From NCBI RefSeq assembly GCF_000189275.1, contig NZ_AEVT01000002.1, positions 1 to 64,000 of the forward strand: DNA of 64,000 nt, read 5' to 3'. Within the stretch, counting starts at the first letter, position 1. Every line of letters starts with the position of its first letter. Position numbers and translations under genes: made by a program. The stretch is from Vibrio sinaloensis DSM 21326 (GTDB taxonomy: Bacteria > Pseudomonadota > Gammaproteobacteria > Enterobacterales > Vibrionaceae). This document shows positions 8,595 through 16,984 of the stretch, one piece after another. Below the pieces are notes generated by a model, which made no database searches, was not told the origin of the DNA, and was given only the letters and a program-made list of their open reading frames with translations.

Positions 8595-9809
8595 ATGACT
8601 GTAGAAAAGAACGTAGAACGCGGTTTGTTTGATGAGGTAATGGTACCTTGTTATAACCCAATGGAAATGATCCCAGTGAAAGGCGAAGGTGCTCGAGTTT
8701 GGGATCAGCAAGGTAAAGAGTACATTGACTTTGCGGGTGGTATCGCGGTGAGCTGTTTAGGTCATTGTCACCCAGCGATGGTGAATGCACTGACTGAGCA
8801 AGGCCAAAAATTATGGCACCTTAGTAACGTCATGACTAATGAGCCGGCACTTCGTCTTGCTAAGAAGCTAACAGATGTCAGCTTTGCAGAGAAAGTCTTT
8901 TTTGCCAACTCAGGCGCAGAAGCAAACGAAGCGGCTTTAAAATTGGCTCGTCGTTACGCGGCGGACAAGTTTGGTCCTGAAAAATCTGAAATCATCGCCT
9001 TTAAACAAGGTTTCCACGGTCGTACTTTCTTTACCGTCACTGTAGGCGGCCAAGCGGCTTATTCTGATGGTTTTGGTCCTAAACCAGGTGACGTGACTCA
9101 TTTACCTTACAACGATGTAGAAGCCCTACGTGAACACATCTCTGATCGTACTTGTGCCATCATGATGGAACCACTTCAAGGTGAAGGTGGCATCATTTCT
9201 CCAACGGACGAATTTGTTCAGACGGTTCGCGAGCTATGCGACAAGCACAACGCTCTACTGATTTTTGATGAAGTACAAACAGGTAATGGTCGTACGGGGC
9301 ACTTCTACGCATACCAAGGCCTAGGTGTTACACCAGACATCTTGAGCACGGCTAAATCGCTCGGTGGTGGTTTCCCAATTGGCGCGATGCTAACTACAAC
9401 GGAGCTGTCTAAGCATCTTAAGATCGGCACCCATGGTTCGACATACGGCGGTAACCCGTTGGCTTGTGCAGTGGCAGAGGCAGTGGTCGATGTTGTGAGT
9501 GCACCAGAAACTTTAGCCGGTGTGGCTGAGCGCGAAGCGTTATTCCGTGAAGGTTTAGCTAAGCTGAATGATAAGTACCAGATTTTCGCTGAAGTGCGTG
9601 GTAAAGGCTTGTTGCTTGGAGCTGCTCTGAATGATGAGTGGCAAGGCCGAGCGCGCGATGTATTGGTTGCCGCTGGTCAAGAAGGTTTGATGGTCCTTGT
9701 CGCGGGTGCCAACGTTGTTCGCTTTACCCCATCACTGGTGATTAGTAAAGAAGAAATCGAAGAAGGATTAGCGCGTCTAGATAAAGCTTTAGCGTCGCTA
9801 ACAAAATAA
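8595..9809 (+). CDS. astC: acetylornithine/succinylornithine aminotransferase
   Basis: PLP-dependent class III aminotransferase, 404 residues. Enzymes of this family act on N-acetylornithine (arginine synthesis, ArgD) and on N-succinylornithine (arginine catabolism, AstC), and many do both. The PLP lysine lies in [17 protein letters not shown] near 252, preceded by [15 protein letters not shown] near 222 with the cofactor-contacting Asp; [19 protein letters not shown] near 103 binds the phosphate. Because astA and astD follow on the same strand (110 and 23 bases apart), a catabolic role is likely, and no second argD is visible, so it may serve both pathways. Confidence 0.88.
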   Translation: MTVEKNVERGLFDEVMVPCYNPMEMIPVKGEGARVWDQQGKEYIDFAGGIAVSCLGHCHPAMVNALTEQGQKLWHLSNVMTNEPALRLAKKLTDVSFAEKVFFANSGAEANEAALKLARRYAADKFGPEKSEIIAFKQGFHGRTFFTVTVGGQAAYSDGFGPKPGDVTHLPYNDVEALREHISDRTCAIMMEPLQGEGGIISPTDEFVQTVRELCDKHNALLIFDEVQTGNGRTGHFYAYQGLGVTPDILSTAKSLGGGFPIGAMLTTTELSKHLKIGTHGSTYGGNPLACAVAEAVVDVVSAPETLAGVAEREALFREGLAKLNDKYQIFAEVRGKGLLLGAALNDEWQGRARDVLVAAGQEGLMVLVAGANVVRFTPSLVISKEEIEEGLARLDKALASLTK

Positions 9810-9858
9810 TTAAAACATCTAACTGAGCTGGGTCATTTTGCTTAGCTCGATTATCGAT

Positions 9859-9890
9859 ACCACCAGTTAATCGCAACGATGGCTGGTGGT
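9859..9890 (+). repeat. hairpin between astC and astA
   Basis: Arms ACCACCAG (9859-9866) and CTGGTGGT (9883-9890) are exact complements with a 16-base loop and no T run. It is inside the probable operon, so it may stabilise the upstream mRNA end or act as a processing point rather than terminate transcription. Confidence 0.6.
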
Positions 9891-9919
9891 GTTGGTATGA
9901 GCATCAGGAGGGAGTATCG

Positions 9920-10939
9920 ATGCTAGTTGTTCGTCCTATCGCAATGTCGGATTACGACGCACTGCACACGTGCGCAGTAGAATCAGGTCACGGATTCACA
10001 TCTCTACCCGTTAACGAAGAATTGTTAACCAATCGTATTACTCATTCAGAGTACAGTTTCACTAAACCTGACGTTAATGAACCCGGTGATGAAGGGTACT
10101 TGATGGTTGGTTTCGAGAGCGAGACCGGCGAAGTCGCAGGGTGTACCGGAATTGAAGCATCCATCGGTTGGGATGTCCCGTTCTACTCTTACCATATCAG
10201 TACGGTCGTTCACTCATCGCCAAAACTTGGTGTGAATAATGTGGTTAAGCTACTGACTTTCGGTAACAACTACACCGGCTGTAGTGAGATTTGTACGCTG
10301 TTCTTAAGACCATCTTTCCGCCAAGGGTTAAATGGCCGTTTGATGTCTAAGTGTCGTTTTCTGATGATGGCTGAGCACCCGCATCGTTTCTCTAAAACGG
10401 TGTTTGCTGAAATGCGTGGTGTGTCTGATGCAGAAGGCAACTCACCTTTTTGGCAATGGCTGCAAGAGCACTTTTTCTCCATCGACTTTACCATGGCTGA
10501 CTACCTAACCGGCATTGGTAAAAAGGGCTTCATCGCCGATCTGATGCCTAAGTTACCTATTTACATCAACTTATTAAGTCAAGAAGCACAAGATGTTATT
10601 GGTCAAGTGCACGAGAATACCAAGCCTGCTCTACGTCTGTTAGAGAAAGAAGGCTTTACATGCCGTAACTATGTCGACATTTTCGATGGTGGTCCGACGG
10701 TTGAGTGTGATGTGCGCAATATTGAGTCTGTTCGACACTCTTTCCGCGCTAAGGTGACCATTGCTGAGCACAACAGCTCGCAAGATTTCCTCATCTCGAA
10801 CACGTCATTCGAAGATTTTCGTGCCACGGCAACGAAAGCTGCCTACGACCAAGCATCAGAGAGCGTTATTTTAACCGCTGAAGTCGCCGAGGCGCTGAAA
10901 GTGAGTGAAGGCGACTTTGTTCGCATGTTAGCTCAGTAA
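9920..10939 (+). CDS. astA: arginine N-succinyltransferase
   Basis: First enzyme of the arginine succinyltransferase (AST) pathway: it transfers succinyl from succinyl-CoA to L-arginine. At 339 residues it is close to the E. coli enzyme (344) and shares the N-terminal block VVRPIAMSDYDALHTCA and the central FLRPSFRQGLNGRLMSKCRF (residues about 130-150), where acyl-CoA binding occurs in this GNAT-like fold. GGAGGGAG precedes the ATG. It sits between astC and astD. astB and astE, which complete the pathway, are not in this window. Confidence 0.94.
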   Translation: MLVVRPIAMSDYDALHTCAVESGHGFTSLPVNEELLTNRITHSEYSFTKPDVNEPGDEGYLMVGFESETGEVAGCTGIEASIGWDVPFYSYHISTVVHSSPKLGVNNVVKLLTFGNNYTGCSEICTLFLRPSFRQGLNGRLMSKCRFLMMAEHPHRFSKTVFAEMRGVSDAEGNSPFWQWLQEHFFSIDFTMADYLTGIGKKGFIADLMPKLPIYINLLSQEAQDVIGQVHENTKPALRLLEKEGFTCRNYVDIFDGGPTVECDVRNIESVRHSFRAKVTIAEHNSSQDFLISNTSFEDFRATATKAAYDQASESVILTAEVAEALKVSEGDFVRMLAQ

Positions 10940-10962
10940 GCTCTATTTAGAAGGATCAAACT

Positions 10963-12420
10963 ATGACACATTGGATTGCCGGTGAGTGGGTGAAAGGCCA
11001 AGGCGAGACGATGAACTCGCAAAGCCCTTACAATAATGAAGTTATCTGGCAAGGCGACAGTGCAACGCCTGAACAAGTAGAACAAGCAGTATCAGCGGCA
11101 CGCAGTGCTTTTGTCGGTTGGAAGAAGCTGAGCTTCTCAGAGCGTGAGGCGATTGTTTTAGCCTTTGCCGAAAAAGTGAAAGAGAACAGCGAGCAGATTG
11201 CCGAGATCATCGCTAAAGAAACGGGTAAACCGATTTGGGAAACTCGCACTGAAGCCGCAGCGATGGCAGGCAAAATTGCTATCTCTATTCGCGCTTACCA
11301 TGACCGTACCGGCGAAGCGCAGCGTGAAGCCGCAGGGAACCAAATCGTATTGCGTCATCGTCCGCTAGGCGTTATGGCGGTATTTGGCCCTTATAATTTC
11401 CCTGGCCATCTACCAAACGGCCATATCGTCCCAGCACTTCTAGCGGGCAACACTGTGGTATTCAAGCCTTCAGAGCAAACACCATTAACGGGTGAGTTTG
11501 CGATGAAGCTTTGGGATCAAGTTGGCCTGCCGAAAGGCGTGATCAACCTAGTTCAAGGTGCCAAAGAGACAGGTATCGCGCTAGCCGATTCAAAAGGGCT
11601 AGATGGCGTACTCTTCACTGGTAGCGCCAATACTGGGCACATTCTACACAAGCAATTTGCAGGTCAACCAGGCAAGATGCTTGCGCTAGAAATGGGTGGT
11701 AATAACCCGATGGTGATCTCTGAAAACTACGGTGAAGTAGACGCTACGGTTTATACCATCATCCAGTCTGCGTTTATCAGTGCGGGTCAACGTTGTACAT
11801 GTGCACGTCGTCTGTATGTTCCCGTCGGAGAAAAAGGTGACCTGCTTGTAAATAAGCTCGTTGAAGCAACCAACAAGATTCGAGTTGACCAGCCATTTGC
11901 AGAGCCAGCACCGTTTATGGGCCCTCAAATCTCTAAAGCCGCGGCGGACTTTATTCTTGCAGCACAGAGCAACCTCCAGAAGCTAGGTGGTGAGAGTTTA
12001 ATCGAGGCTAAAGCTGGGGATGCGGCATTTGTTACTCCGGGCATTATTGATGTCACGGCAATCGCGGAGCTGCCAGATGAAGAGTATTTCGGCCCACTAC
12101 TTCAAGTGGTGCGCTACCAAGGTTTAGATAAAGCTGTTGAGCTGGCCAACGATACTCGCTTTGGTCTATCAGCAGGGCTTGTCTCGACCGATGACAGCGA
12201 GTGGGAGTACTTTGTTGACCATATTCGTGCGGGCATCGTCAATCGTAACCGTCAGTTAACGGGGGCTAGTGGTGATGCGCCATTTGGTGGTCCTGGCGCA
12301 TCAGGCAACTTACGCCCAAGTGCGTACTACGCTGCAGACTACTGTGCTTACCCAATGGCTTCGATGGAAGGCGGAGAAACCGTATTACCAGCGACGCTAA
12401 GTCCGGGGCTCGAACTGTAG
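10963..12420 (+). CDS. astD: succinylglutamate semialdehyde dehydrogenase
   Basis: NAD-dependent aldehyde dehydrogenase, 485 residues, that oxidises N-succinylglutamate 5-semialdehyde to N-succinylglutamate, the fourth step of the AST pathway. The family features are [19 protein letters not shown] near 142, the nucleotide-binding loop FTGSANTG near 220, the general base in [10 protein letters not shown] near 244, and the catalytic cysteine in GQRCTCARR near 280. The C-terminal part has [13 protein letters not shown], usual for this clade. It follows astA by 23 bases with a Shine-Dalgarno (AAGGATC), so the two are co-transcribed. Confidence 0.93.
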   Translation: MTHWIAGEWVKGQGETMNSQSPYNNEVIWQGDSATPEQVEQAVSAARSAFVGWKKLSFSEREAIVLAFAEKVKENSEQIAEIIAKETGKPIWETRTEAAAMAGKIAISIRAYHDRTGEAQREAAGNQIVLRHRPLGVMAVFGPYNFPGHLPNGHIVPALLAGNTVVFKPSEQTPLTGEFAMKLWDQVGLPKGVINLVQGAKETGIALADSKGLDGVLFTGSANTGHILHKQFAGQPGKMLALEMGGNNPMVISENYGEVDATVYTIIQSAFISAGQRCTCARRLYVPVGEKGDLLVNKLVEATNKIRVDQPFAEPAPFMGPQISKAAADFILAAQSNLQKLGGESLIEAKAGDAAFVTPGIIDVTAIAELPDEEYFGPLLQVVRYQGLDKAVELANDTRFGLSAGLVSTDDSEWEYFVDHIRAGIVNRNRQLTGASGDAPFGGPGASGNLRPSAYYAADYCAYPMASMEGGETVLPATLSPGLEL

Positions 12421-12446
12421 ATTAATAATTATAGATTTCCCTTTTC

Positions 12447-12471
12447 GCCTCTCTGAGTCGAGAGGCATTTT
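12447..12471 (+). terminator. probable terminator after astD
   Basis: Arms GCCTCTC and GAGAGGC with a six-base loop are followed by a short ATTTT. The T run is weak. A second, longer hairpin (12486-12495 with 12519-12528) lies downstream and may help. Confidence 0.6.
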
Positions 12472-12586
12472 CGTCACAGGCTGAAGGCTATCTAATCACA
12501 CTTTCTGGACATCGTTGGTTAGGTAGCCTCTTTTATAACATCCAATAAACTCGATAACGTAAACAACCCCCAAACAAGGAGGCGTT

Positions 12587-13378
12587 ATGACGCCAGATGT
12601 TTTATTCCAACAGTTATGGAATGACTATATTCAACGCTTATGTCCCTCTGCTGAACAAGTACACCAGTTGCTGCAAGAAGAGGTAGCACTGATCAATGAC
12701 CATATCGCATTGCGCACTTTCAATGTTGAGCCATTAGGCATTGCGACGCTTGCTCAACCCTTCTTAGATGTTGGCTATGAGCCGCGTGGTGACTATGTGT
12801 TTGAAAGCAAGAAATTGGTCGCTAAGCATTTTGAACATCCAGATCCTAAGCAACCTAAAGTGTTTATTAGTGAGCTTAAAGTTGAAGAGTGTTCTGAGCA
12901 GTTGCAAGCTATTGTTGCTAAGCTTGTCGAGCAATTGGACACCAATAAGCTAAAAGGTCACGAGTTCTTGTACGGTGGCCGCTTGTGGGAGTTGAGCTTT
13001 GCTGATTTTCAGACGCTTGCACAAGAAAGCGAGTATGCATCTTGGCTTGCGGCGCATGGCTATGGAGCAAATCACTTTACGGTGAGTGTTAACCAATTGA
13101 ATGCATTTGAAGAAGTGAAGGGCGTGAACGACCATTTACGTCAAGCAGGCTTTACCATCAATGAGTTTGGTGGTGAGGTGAAAGGTTCTCCAGAGGTGTT
13201 ACTCGAGCAGTCATCCACTATGGCAGATAAAGTTTCGGTCGATTTTACTGATGGCACTCAGGTTATTCCTGGAGGCTTCTACGAGTTTGCCAAGCGTTAT
13301 CCTATGGCTGATGGTGAATTGTACCCGGGGTTTGTTGCAGCCTCAGCGGATAAAATTTTTGAAAGCACCAACGGCTAG
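12587..13378 (+). CDS. DUF1338 family protein, probable 2-oxoacid dioxygenase
   Basis: A 263-residue protein of the DUF1338 family. Members of the family that have been studied (HglS / 2-oxoadipate dioxygenase-decarboxylase) use Fe(II) and oxygen to convert 2-oxoadipate to D-2-hydroxyglutarate in lysine breakdown. The metal ligands of that family appear to be present: His39 in DHIALRTFN, a His in ANHFTVSVN near 165, and Glu in GGFYEFAKR near 235. It is shorter than the plant/Pseudomonas HglS proteins (about 460), so the substrate may differ. AAGGAGG precedes the start. It lies between the arginine-catabolic genes and crp, the same place as in V. cholerae, which suggests amino-acid catabolism but does not prove it. 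Confidence 0.78.
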   Translation: MTPDVLFQQLWNDYIQRLCPSAEQVHQLLQEEVALINDHIALRTFNVEPLGIATLAQPFLDVGYEPRGDYVFESKKLVAKHFEHPDPKQPKVFISELKVEECSEQLQAIVAKLVEQLDTNKLKGHEFLYGGRLWELSFADFQTLAQESEYASWLAAHGYGANHFTVSVNQLNAFEEVKGVNDHLRQAGFTINEFGGEVKGSPEVLLEQSSTMADKVSVDFTDGTQVIPGGFYEFAKRYPMADGELYPGFVAASADKIFESTNG

Positions 13379-13399
13379 CCGTTTTCGTCAGTTAAAAAG

Positions 13400-13424
13400 A
13401 AAGCCACCTGTTAGGTGGCTTTTT
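13400..13424. terminator. bidirectional terminator between DUF1338 gene and crp
   Basis: Arms AAAGCCACC and GGTGGCTTT around TGTTA, with T runs on both strands. The two genes converge here, so one hairpin can serve both. Confidence 0.9.
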
Positions 13425-13447
13425 AAATTCTGATTTGTTAATTGAAA

Positions 13448-14080
13448 TTAACGAGTGCCGTAGACCACGATAGTTTTACCGTGTGCAGAAATGAGGTTCT
13501 GCTCTTCAAGCATCTTCAGGATACGACCAACTGTTTCACGAGAACAACCAACGATTTGGCCGATTTCTTGACGAGTGATCTTAATCTGCATGCCGTCTGG
13601 GTGAGTCATCGCATCTGGTTGCTTCGCTAGGTTTAGTAGCGTTTGTGCAATACGGCTAGTTACATCTAGGAATGCAAGGTCACCCACTTTTTGGCTAGTC
13701 ACTTGTAGACGACTTGCCATTTGCGCTGATAGGCGCATAAGGATATCTGGGTTTACTTGAATTAGCTGACGGAATTTCTTAAACGAAATCTCTGCTACTT
13801 CACAAGGAGATTTAGCACGAACCCATGCGGTACGCTCTTGGTCTTCTTCGAATAGACCAAGTTCACCGATAAAGTCACCTTGGTTTAGGTAAGAAAGGAT
13901 CATTTCCTTACCTTCTTCGTCTTTGATAAGAACCGCAACTGAACCTTTAACGATGTAGTACAACGTTTCAGCTTTCTCGCCCGCGTGAATTAGCGTGCTT
14001 TTTGAAGGGTACTTATGAATATGACAATGTGAAAGGAACCACTCTAATGTTGGGTCGGTTTGAGGTTTACCTAGAACCAT
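13448..14080 (-). CDS. crp: cAMP receptor protein
   Basis: Global regulator, 210 residues, nearly identical to E. coli CRP. The cyclic-nucleotide-binding barrel covers about residues 20-120 ([12 protein letters not shown] with the cAMP-contacting Glu; the following Arg lies in [17 protein letters not shown]), followed by the C-helix and a DNA-binding domain with the recognition helix [11 protein letters not shown] near 180. In vibrios CRP controls carbon use, chitin/competence, virulence and flagella, and may act on several genes in this window. A CRP-like site lies 193-208 bases upstream, which fits autoregulation as known in enterobacteria. Confidence 0.98.
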   Translation of the reverse strand: MVLGKPQTDPTLEWFLSHCHIHKYPSKSTLIHAGEKAETLYYIVKGSVAVLIKDEEGKEMILSYLNQGDFIGELGLFEEDQERTAWVRAKSPCEVAEISFKKFRQLIQVNPDILMRLSAQMASRLQVTSQKVGDLAFLDVTSRIAQTLLNLAKQPDAMTHPDGMQIKITRQEIGQIVGCSRETVGRILKMLEEQNLISAHGKTIVVYGTR

Positions 14081-14272
14081 AATATCTCACTTCCTCTGCA
14101 GGGTACGCTTGCCGCTTTCCATGTTTTAGCTAAGCCTAAATTAGGCCTACTAGGATAAGAGCACTTTACAAATGCTGCAAGCCAACTTGTGTTTCGGTTA
14201 CAAATAGTATCCTTTTTCGAAAACGATTTCTTGATTTTAATCGGGTCCGACTTGGGTTTTACTACGCAAAAC

Positions 14273-14288
14273 TGTGCACATGATCACG
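14273..14288. promoter_or_regulatory. candidate CRP-binding site upstream of crp
   Basis: TGTGC-ACATGA-TCACG matches the CRP consensus TGTGA-N6-TCACA at 8 of 10 positions with the exact six-base spacer. It lies between prkB and crp, about 193-208 bases upstream of the crp start. A perfect palindrome GCCTAAATTAGGC is also present at 14134-14146, closer to crp; its role is unknown. Confidence 0.6.
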
Positions 14289-14321
14289 GTATGAAAAGTA
14301 ATCGTGCTCTAGCCGTGAGGA

Positions 14322-15191
14322 CTAGCCAATTTTTCCTGTTTCGATTAACTGTTGCAGGATAGGACGAACGATCAATTCCATCGCAAAACTCATTTTGCCA
14401 CCCGGCACAACCAGCGTGTTATGACGCGACATAAATGAACCATCAATCATAGCCAATAGATAAGGAAAATCGACATTTTTTATTCCACGTAGGCGAATCA
14501 CAACAAAGCTCTCGTCCAAGCTAGGGATGCCTTTGGCGTTAAGTGGGTTGGAGGTGTCGACAGTTGGTACGCGTTGAAAGTTGATGTGGGTGCGCGAAAA
14601 CTGCGGCGTAATGTAATTGAGATAATCATCCATCGAACGAACGATTGAGTCCATTACCGCTTCACGTGAGTGGCCGCGATCGCGTGTGTCACGGACAAAT
14701 TTTTGAATCCATTCGAGGTTAACAATAGGCACCATGCCAATCAGAAAGTCGACGTGTTGAGCCACATTCACATCACCATCGACCACACCTCCGTGCAACC
14801 CCTCGTAAAACAGCACATCGGAGTTTTCAGGTAAGTCTTGCCAAGGGGTAAACGTACCGGGCATTTGATTGTAGGGTACCGCTTCGTCAAACGTGTGTAA
14901 GTAGCGACGAACTTGACCGGTTCCTTGATTTCCATATTCACGGAAAAACTCAGCGAGCGTCGAGAAGTCGTTGGCTTGAGGGCCAAAATAACTGATATGA
15001 CGCCCTTGCTCGCGAGCTTTACGGATCTCGACGTCCATTTCAGGGCGAGTGAAACGGTGGAAGCTATCGCCTTCAACCCACGCGGGTTTTACGTTCATCA
15101 TATTGAACATCTTGCGAAAAGCTTCGGAAGTCGTGGTTGTGCCGGCTCCAGAAGAACCAGTTACGGCAATAATAGGGTGTTTTGCTGACAT
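14322..15191 (-). CDS. prkB: phosphoribulokinase-like protein PrkB
   Basis: P-loop kinase of the phosphoribulokinase/uridine kinase family, 289 residues. The Walker A sequence GSSGAGTTTT is at residues 12-21, followed by the substrate-binding segment EGDSFHRFTRPEMD near 40 and the LFYEGLHGG motif with a catalytic acid near 130, all found in proteobacterial PrkB. No RuBisCO or other Calvin-cycle gene is seen, and heterotrophic gammaproteobacteria keep this protein next to crp, so its physiological substrate is uncertain. It ends 241 bases before crp on the same strand. Confidence 0.9.
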   Translation of the reverse strand: MSAKHPIIAVTGSSGAGTTTTSEAFRKMFNMMNVKPAWVEGDSFHRFTRPEMDVEIRKAREQGRHISYFGPQANDFSTLAEFFREYGNQGTGQVRRYLHTFDEAVPYNQMPGTFTPWQDLPENSDVLFYEGLHGGVVDGDVNVAQHVDFLIGMVPIVNLEWIQKFVRDTRDRGHSREAVMDSIVRSMDDYLNYITPQFSRTHINFQRVPTVDTSNPLNAKGIPSLDESFVVIRLRGIKNVDFPYLLAMIDGSFMSRHNTLVVPGGKMSFAMELIVRPILQQLIETGKIG

Positions 15192-15273
15192 GACAAACCT
15201 TGTCTGAGAGTACGTTCCTGTAATCGATGACCACTATAGCATGCTTTAGTGGCACATCACTGTATGCAGTTCT

Positions 15274-15486
15274 CTAAAACTTATTTTTGAGCTGGATGTC
15301 GACCGTTTCGTGCAATTCGGAGAAAACAACCACAGCGTCGCCAGACTCTAACTGACGTCGGATCTGGTCAACTTTGCTTTGCAATGATATTTCTACCGCA
15401 CCGTAATCAGTTCCTTCTCGAAGGACAAACTCACGGATCAAATTATCGAGCGTCTCAGGAGCGATTTGCTGCCAAGGAACAATCAT
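15274..15486 (-). CDS. yheU: YheU family protein
   Basis: Small soluble protein of 70 residues belonging to the uncharacterised YheU family (PF06794), recognised from [17 protein letters not shown] at the start and the TDYGAVE block near 33. No catalytic motif is visible. It is the usual partner between yheT and prkB; the gap to yheT is 31 bases, so they are probably co-transcribed. Confidence 0.88.
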   Translation of the reverse strand: MIVPWQQIAPETLDNLIREFVLREGTDYGAVEISLQSKVDQIRRQLESGDAVVVFSELHETVDIQLKNKF

Positions 15487-15517
15487 AAATACCTCTAGAT
15501 TTTATGTTGATGCTCTA

Positions 15518-16495
15518 TTATGCCGGATCAGCGAGACTTTCATAGTAGGCGGGCAGTGCCTCTTCGAGCCAAAACCTCGGTTTGAGCGCGCTACCGGTAA
15601 CAAAGCCAACGTGGCCACCTTGATCAAACAAGCGATAGTCTATGTTGTCGGGTAGGACGTATTTAGGTATGACGTCGTCTGTCATAAACGGGTCGTCTTT
15701 GGCATGAATGATTTGGGTTGGGACAGTAATGTCTTTCAATCGGTGAATGCCAGAGCAGCGATGATAGTAATCTTCCGCATCTTTGAAACCGTGAAGAGGG
15801 GCGGTGATCAAGTCATCGAACTCATACAGCCGTGTTACGCGTTTGATGCACTGATAGGATAAGCCCAATTCTCCTTTCAGTAAGTGATGCTTTTGCAGTG
15901 CGCTCTTCTTGAGTGAAGACAGTAGGTAGTTTTTGTACAGCTTAGAGAAACCTTGTTCAATACGTTCTGAACAAGCAGAGAGATCGAGAGGTGCAGAGAC
16001 AATGGTTGCAGCATCCACTAAAGGAGACTGGTTGTACTTGGCTAAGTAATTGGCCAGCATGTTGCCTCCGAGCGAAATCCCGACCGCAACTTTAGTTTGA
16101 TTTGGAAAGAGTTGATCTAAGTATTCTAAGAAAAAGCGCGCGTCTTCAACTTCCCCTGAGTGATAGGCTCGGGCGAGTTTATTTGGCTTTCCACTGCAAC
16201 CGCGAAAATGCATCATCACCGACAACCAGCCTTGTTTTTGGAAGGCTGCCATTAATCCGTTGGCGTATGGGCTGTAAAAACATCCCTCCAGACCATGAAA
16301 TAGCACAAAGATCGGTTTTTGTTTCGCTTGTTCACTTTGGCTGTCTTCTCCCCATGCGACATCGAGAAAGTCACCGTCTGGCGTATCTAACGTCTGCCAG
16401 ATCGGTTCGAATAGTGCTTTCTTGCGAATAAAGCGTGGCGCTAAAGTTTGTAAGTGGGGATTAGCTAAGCCCTTGGCTGCGACAAACTGAGTCAT
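15518..16495 (-). CDS. yheT: alpha/beta hydrolase of the YheT family
   Basis: Serine hydrolase with an alpha/beta fold, 325 residues. The nucleophile elbow is GISLGGNML near 143; LFHGLEGCFYSPYANGL near 64 is the oxyanion-hole strand; the acid is probably in HAKDDPFM near 265 and the catalytic His in DQGGHVGFV near 294. The family includes E. coli YheT and eukaryotic ABHD1/3 esterases. The natural substrate is unknown. It lies between a DUF2390 gene (9-base gap) and yheU in a minus-strand run starting at yheS. Confidence 0.9.
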   Translation of the reverse strand: MTQFVAAKGLANPHLQTLAPRFIRKKALFEPIWQTLDTPDGDFLDVAWGEDSQSEQAKQKPIFVLFHGLEGCFYSPYANGLMAAFQKQGWLSVMMHFRGCSGKPNKLARAYHSGEVEDARFFLEYLDQLFPNQTKVAVGISLGGNMLANYLAKYNQSPLVDAATIVSAPLDLSACSERIEQGFSKLYKNYLLSSLKKSALQKHHLLKGELGLSYQCIKRVTRLYEFDDLITAPLHGFKDAEDYYHRCSGIHRLKDITVPTQIIHAKDDPFMTDDVIPKYVLPDNIDYRLFDQGGHVGFVTGSALKPRFWLEEALPAYYESLADPA

Positions 16496-16504
16496 GGTGA
16501 GCCT

Positions 16505-16984
16505 CTATAAGTTAGCGATGTTATCAATGGGCTCAGCAAACGCTGAATAAAGGTGCTCACCACCGAGTTGGCGGCAATATCTGAGCGTCAATGGCTCTGC
16601 GTGGTTGATGTATAGCTCCACACTGTTGATGCAATCGACTAAATCGGATTGCTGCTGCTTTTCTAGTTGAAGCTCAAACTGCAATGACTCTCGATACAAG
16701 GTATCAGACACCTGCGGTTTCAGTTTACGTCTTAGCTCTCGGTAGCTCAGTAAGAGCGCTTCAGAACGACCAAGGCATTCTTCAACGCGATGCCAATCTT
16801 GCTCAAGAAAGCACACTTGCTGCTCATCTAGCCATTTGAGCAATAGCAGTAGATTGACGTTGCCTTTGAACTGATTCTGTAAGTTCAAGCACGCTTCTTT
16901 TACTTCACGCACACTGTAATACTGAAGGCTAAATTGCCATAAGCGTTCTAGTGTCAGTGAGATTGATGCGCGCTTTGAACTCAT
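16505..16984 (-). CDS. DUF2390 / TIGR02444 family protein
   Basis: A 159-residue, largely alpha-helical soluble protein of the TIGR02444 family, recognised from LWQFSLQYYSVREVKEACLN near 14 and LLLKWLDEQQ near 45. No function is known and no catalytic residues stand out. Its ATG overlaps the yheS stop by one base (TAATG), so translation is probably coupled to the ABC-F gene. Confidence 0.85.
   Translation of the reverse strand: MSSKRASISLTLERLWQFSLQYYSVREVKEACLNLQNQFKGNVNLLLLLKWLDEQQVCFLEQDWHRVEECLGRSEALLLSYRELRRKLKPQVSDTLYRESLQFELQLEKQQQSDLVDCINSVELYINHAEPLTLRYCRQLGGEHLYSAFAEPIDNIANL

Noticed and set aside
8382..8711. 109-codon minus-strand frame before and within astC
   Set aside because: It crosses the astC start region and has no recognisable domain or Shine-Dalgarno; the promoter region explains the openness.
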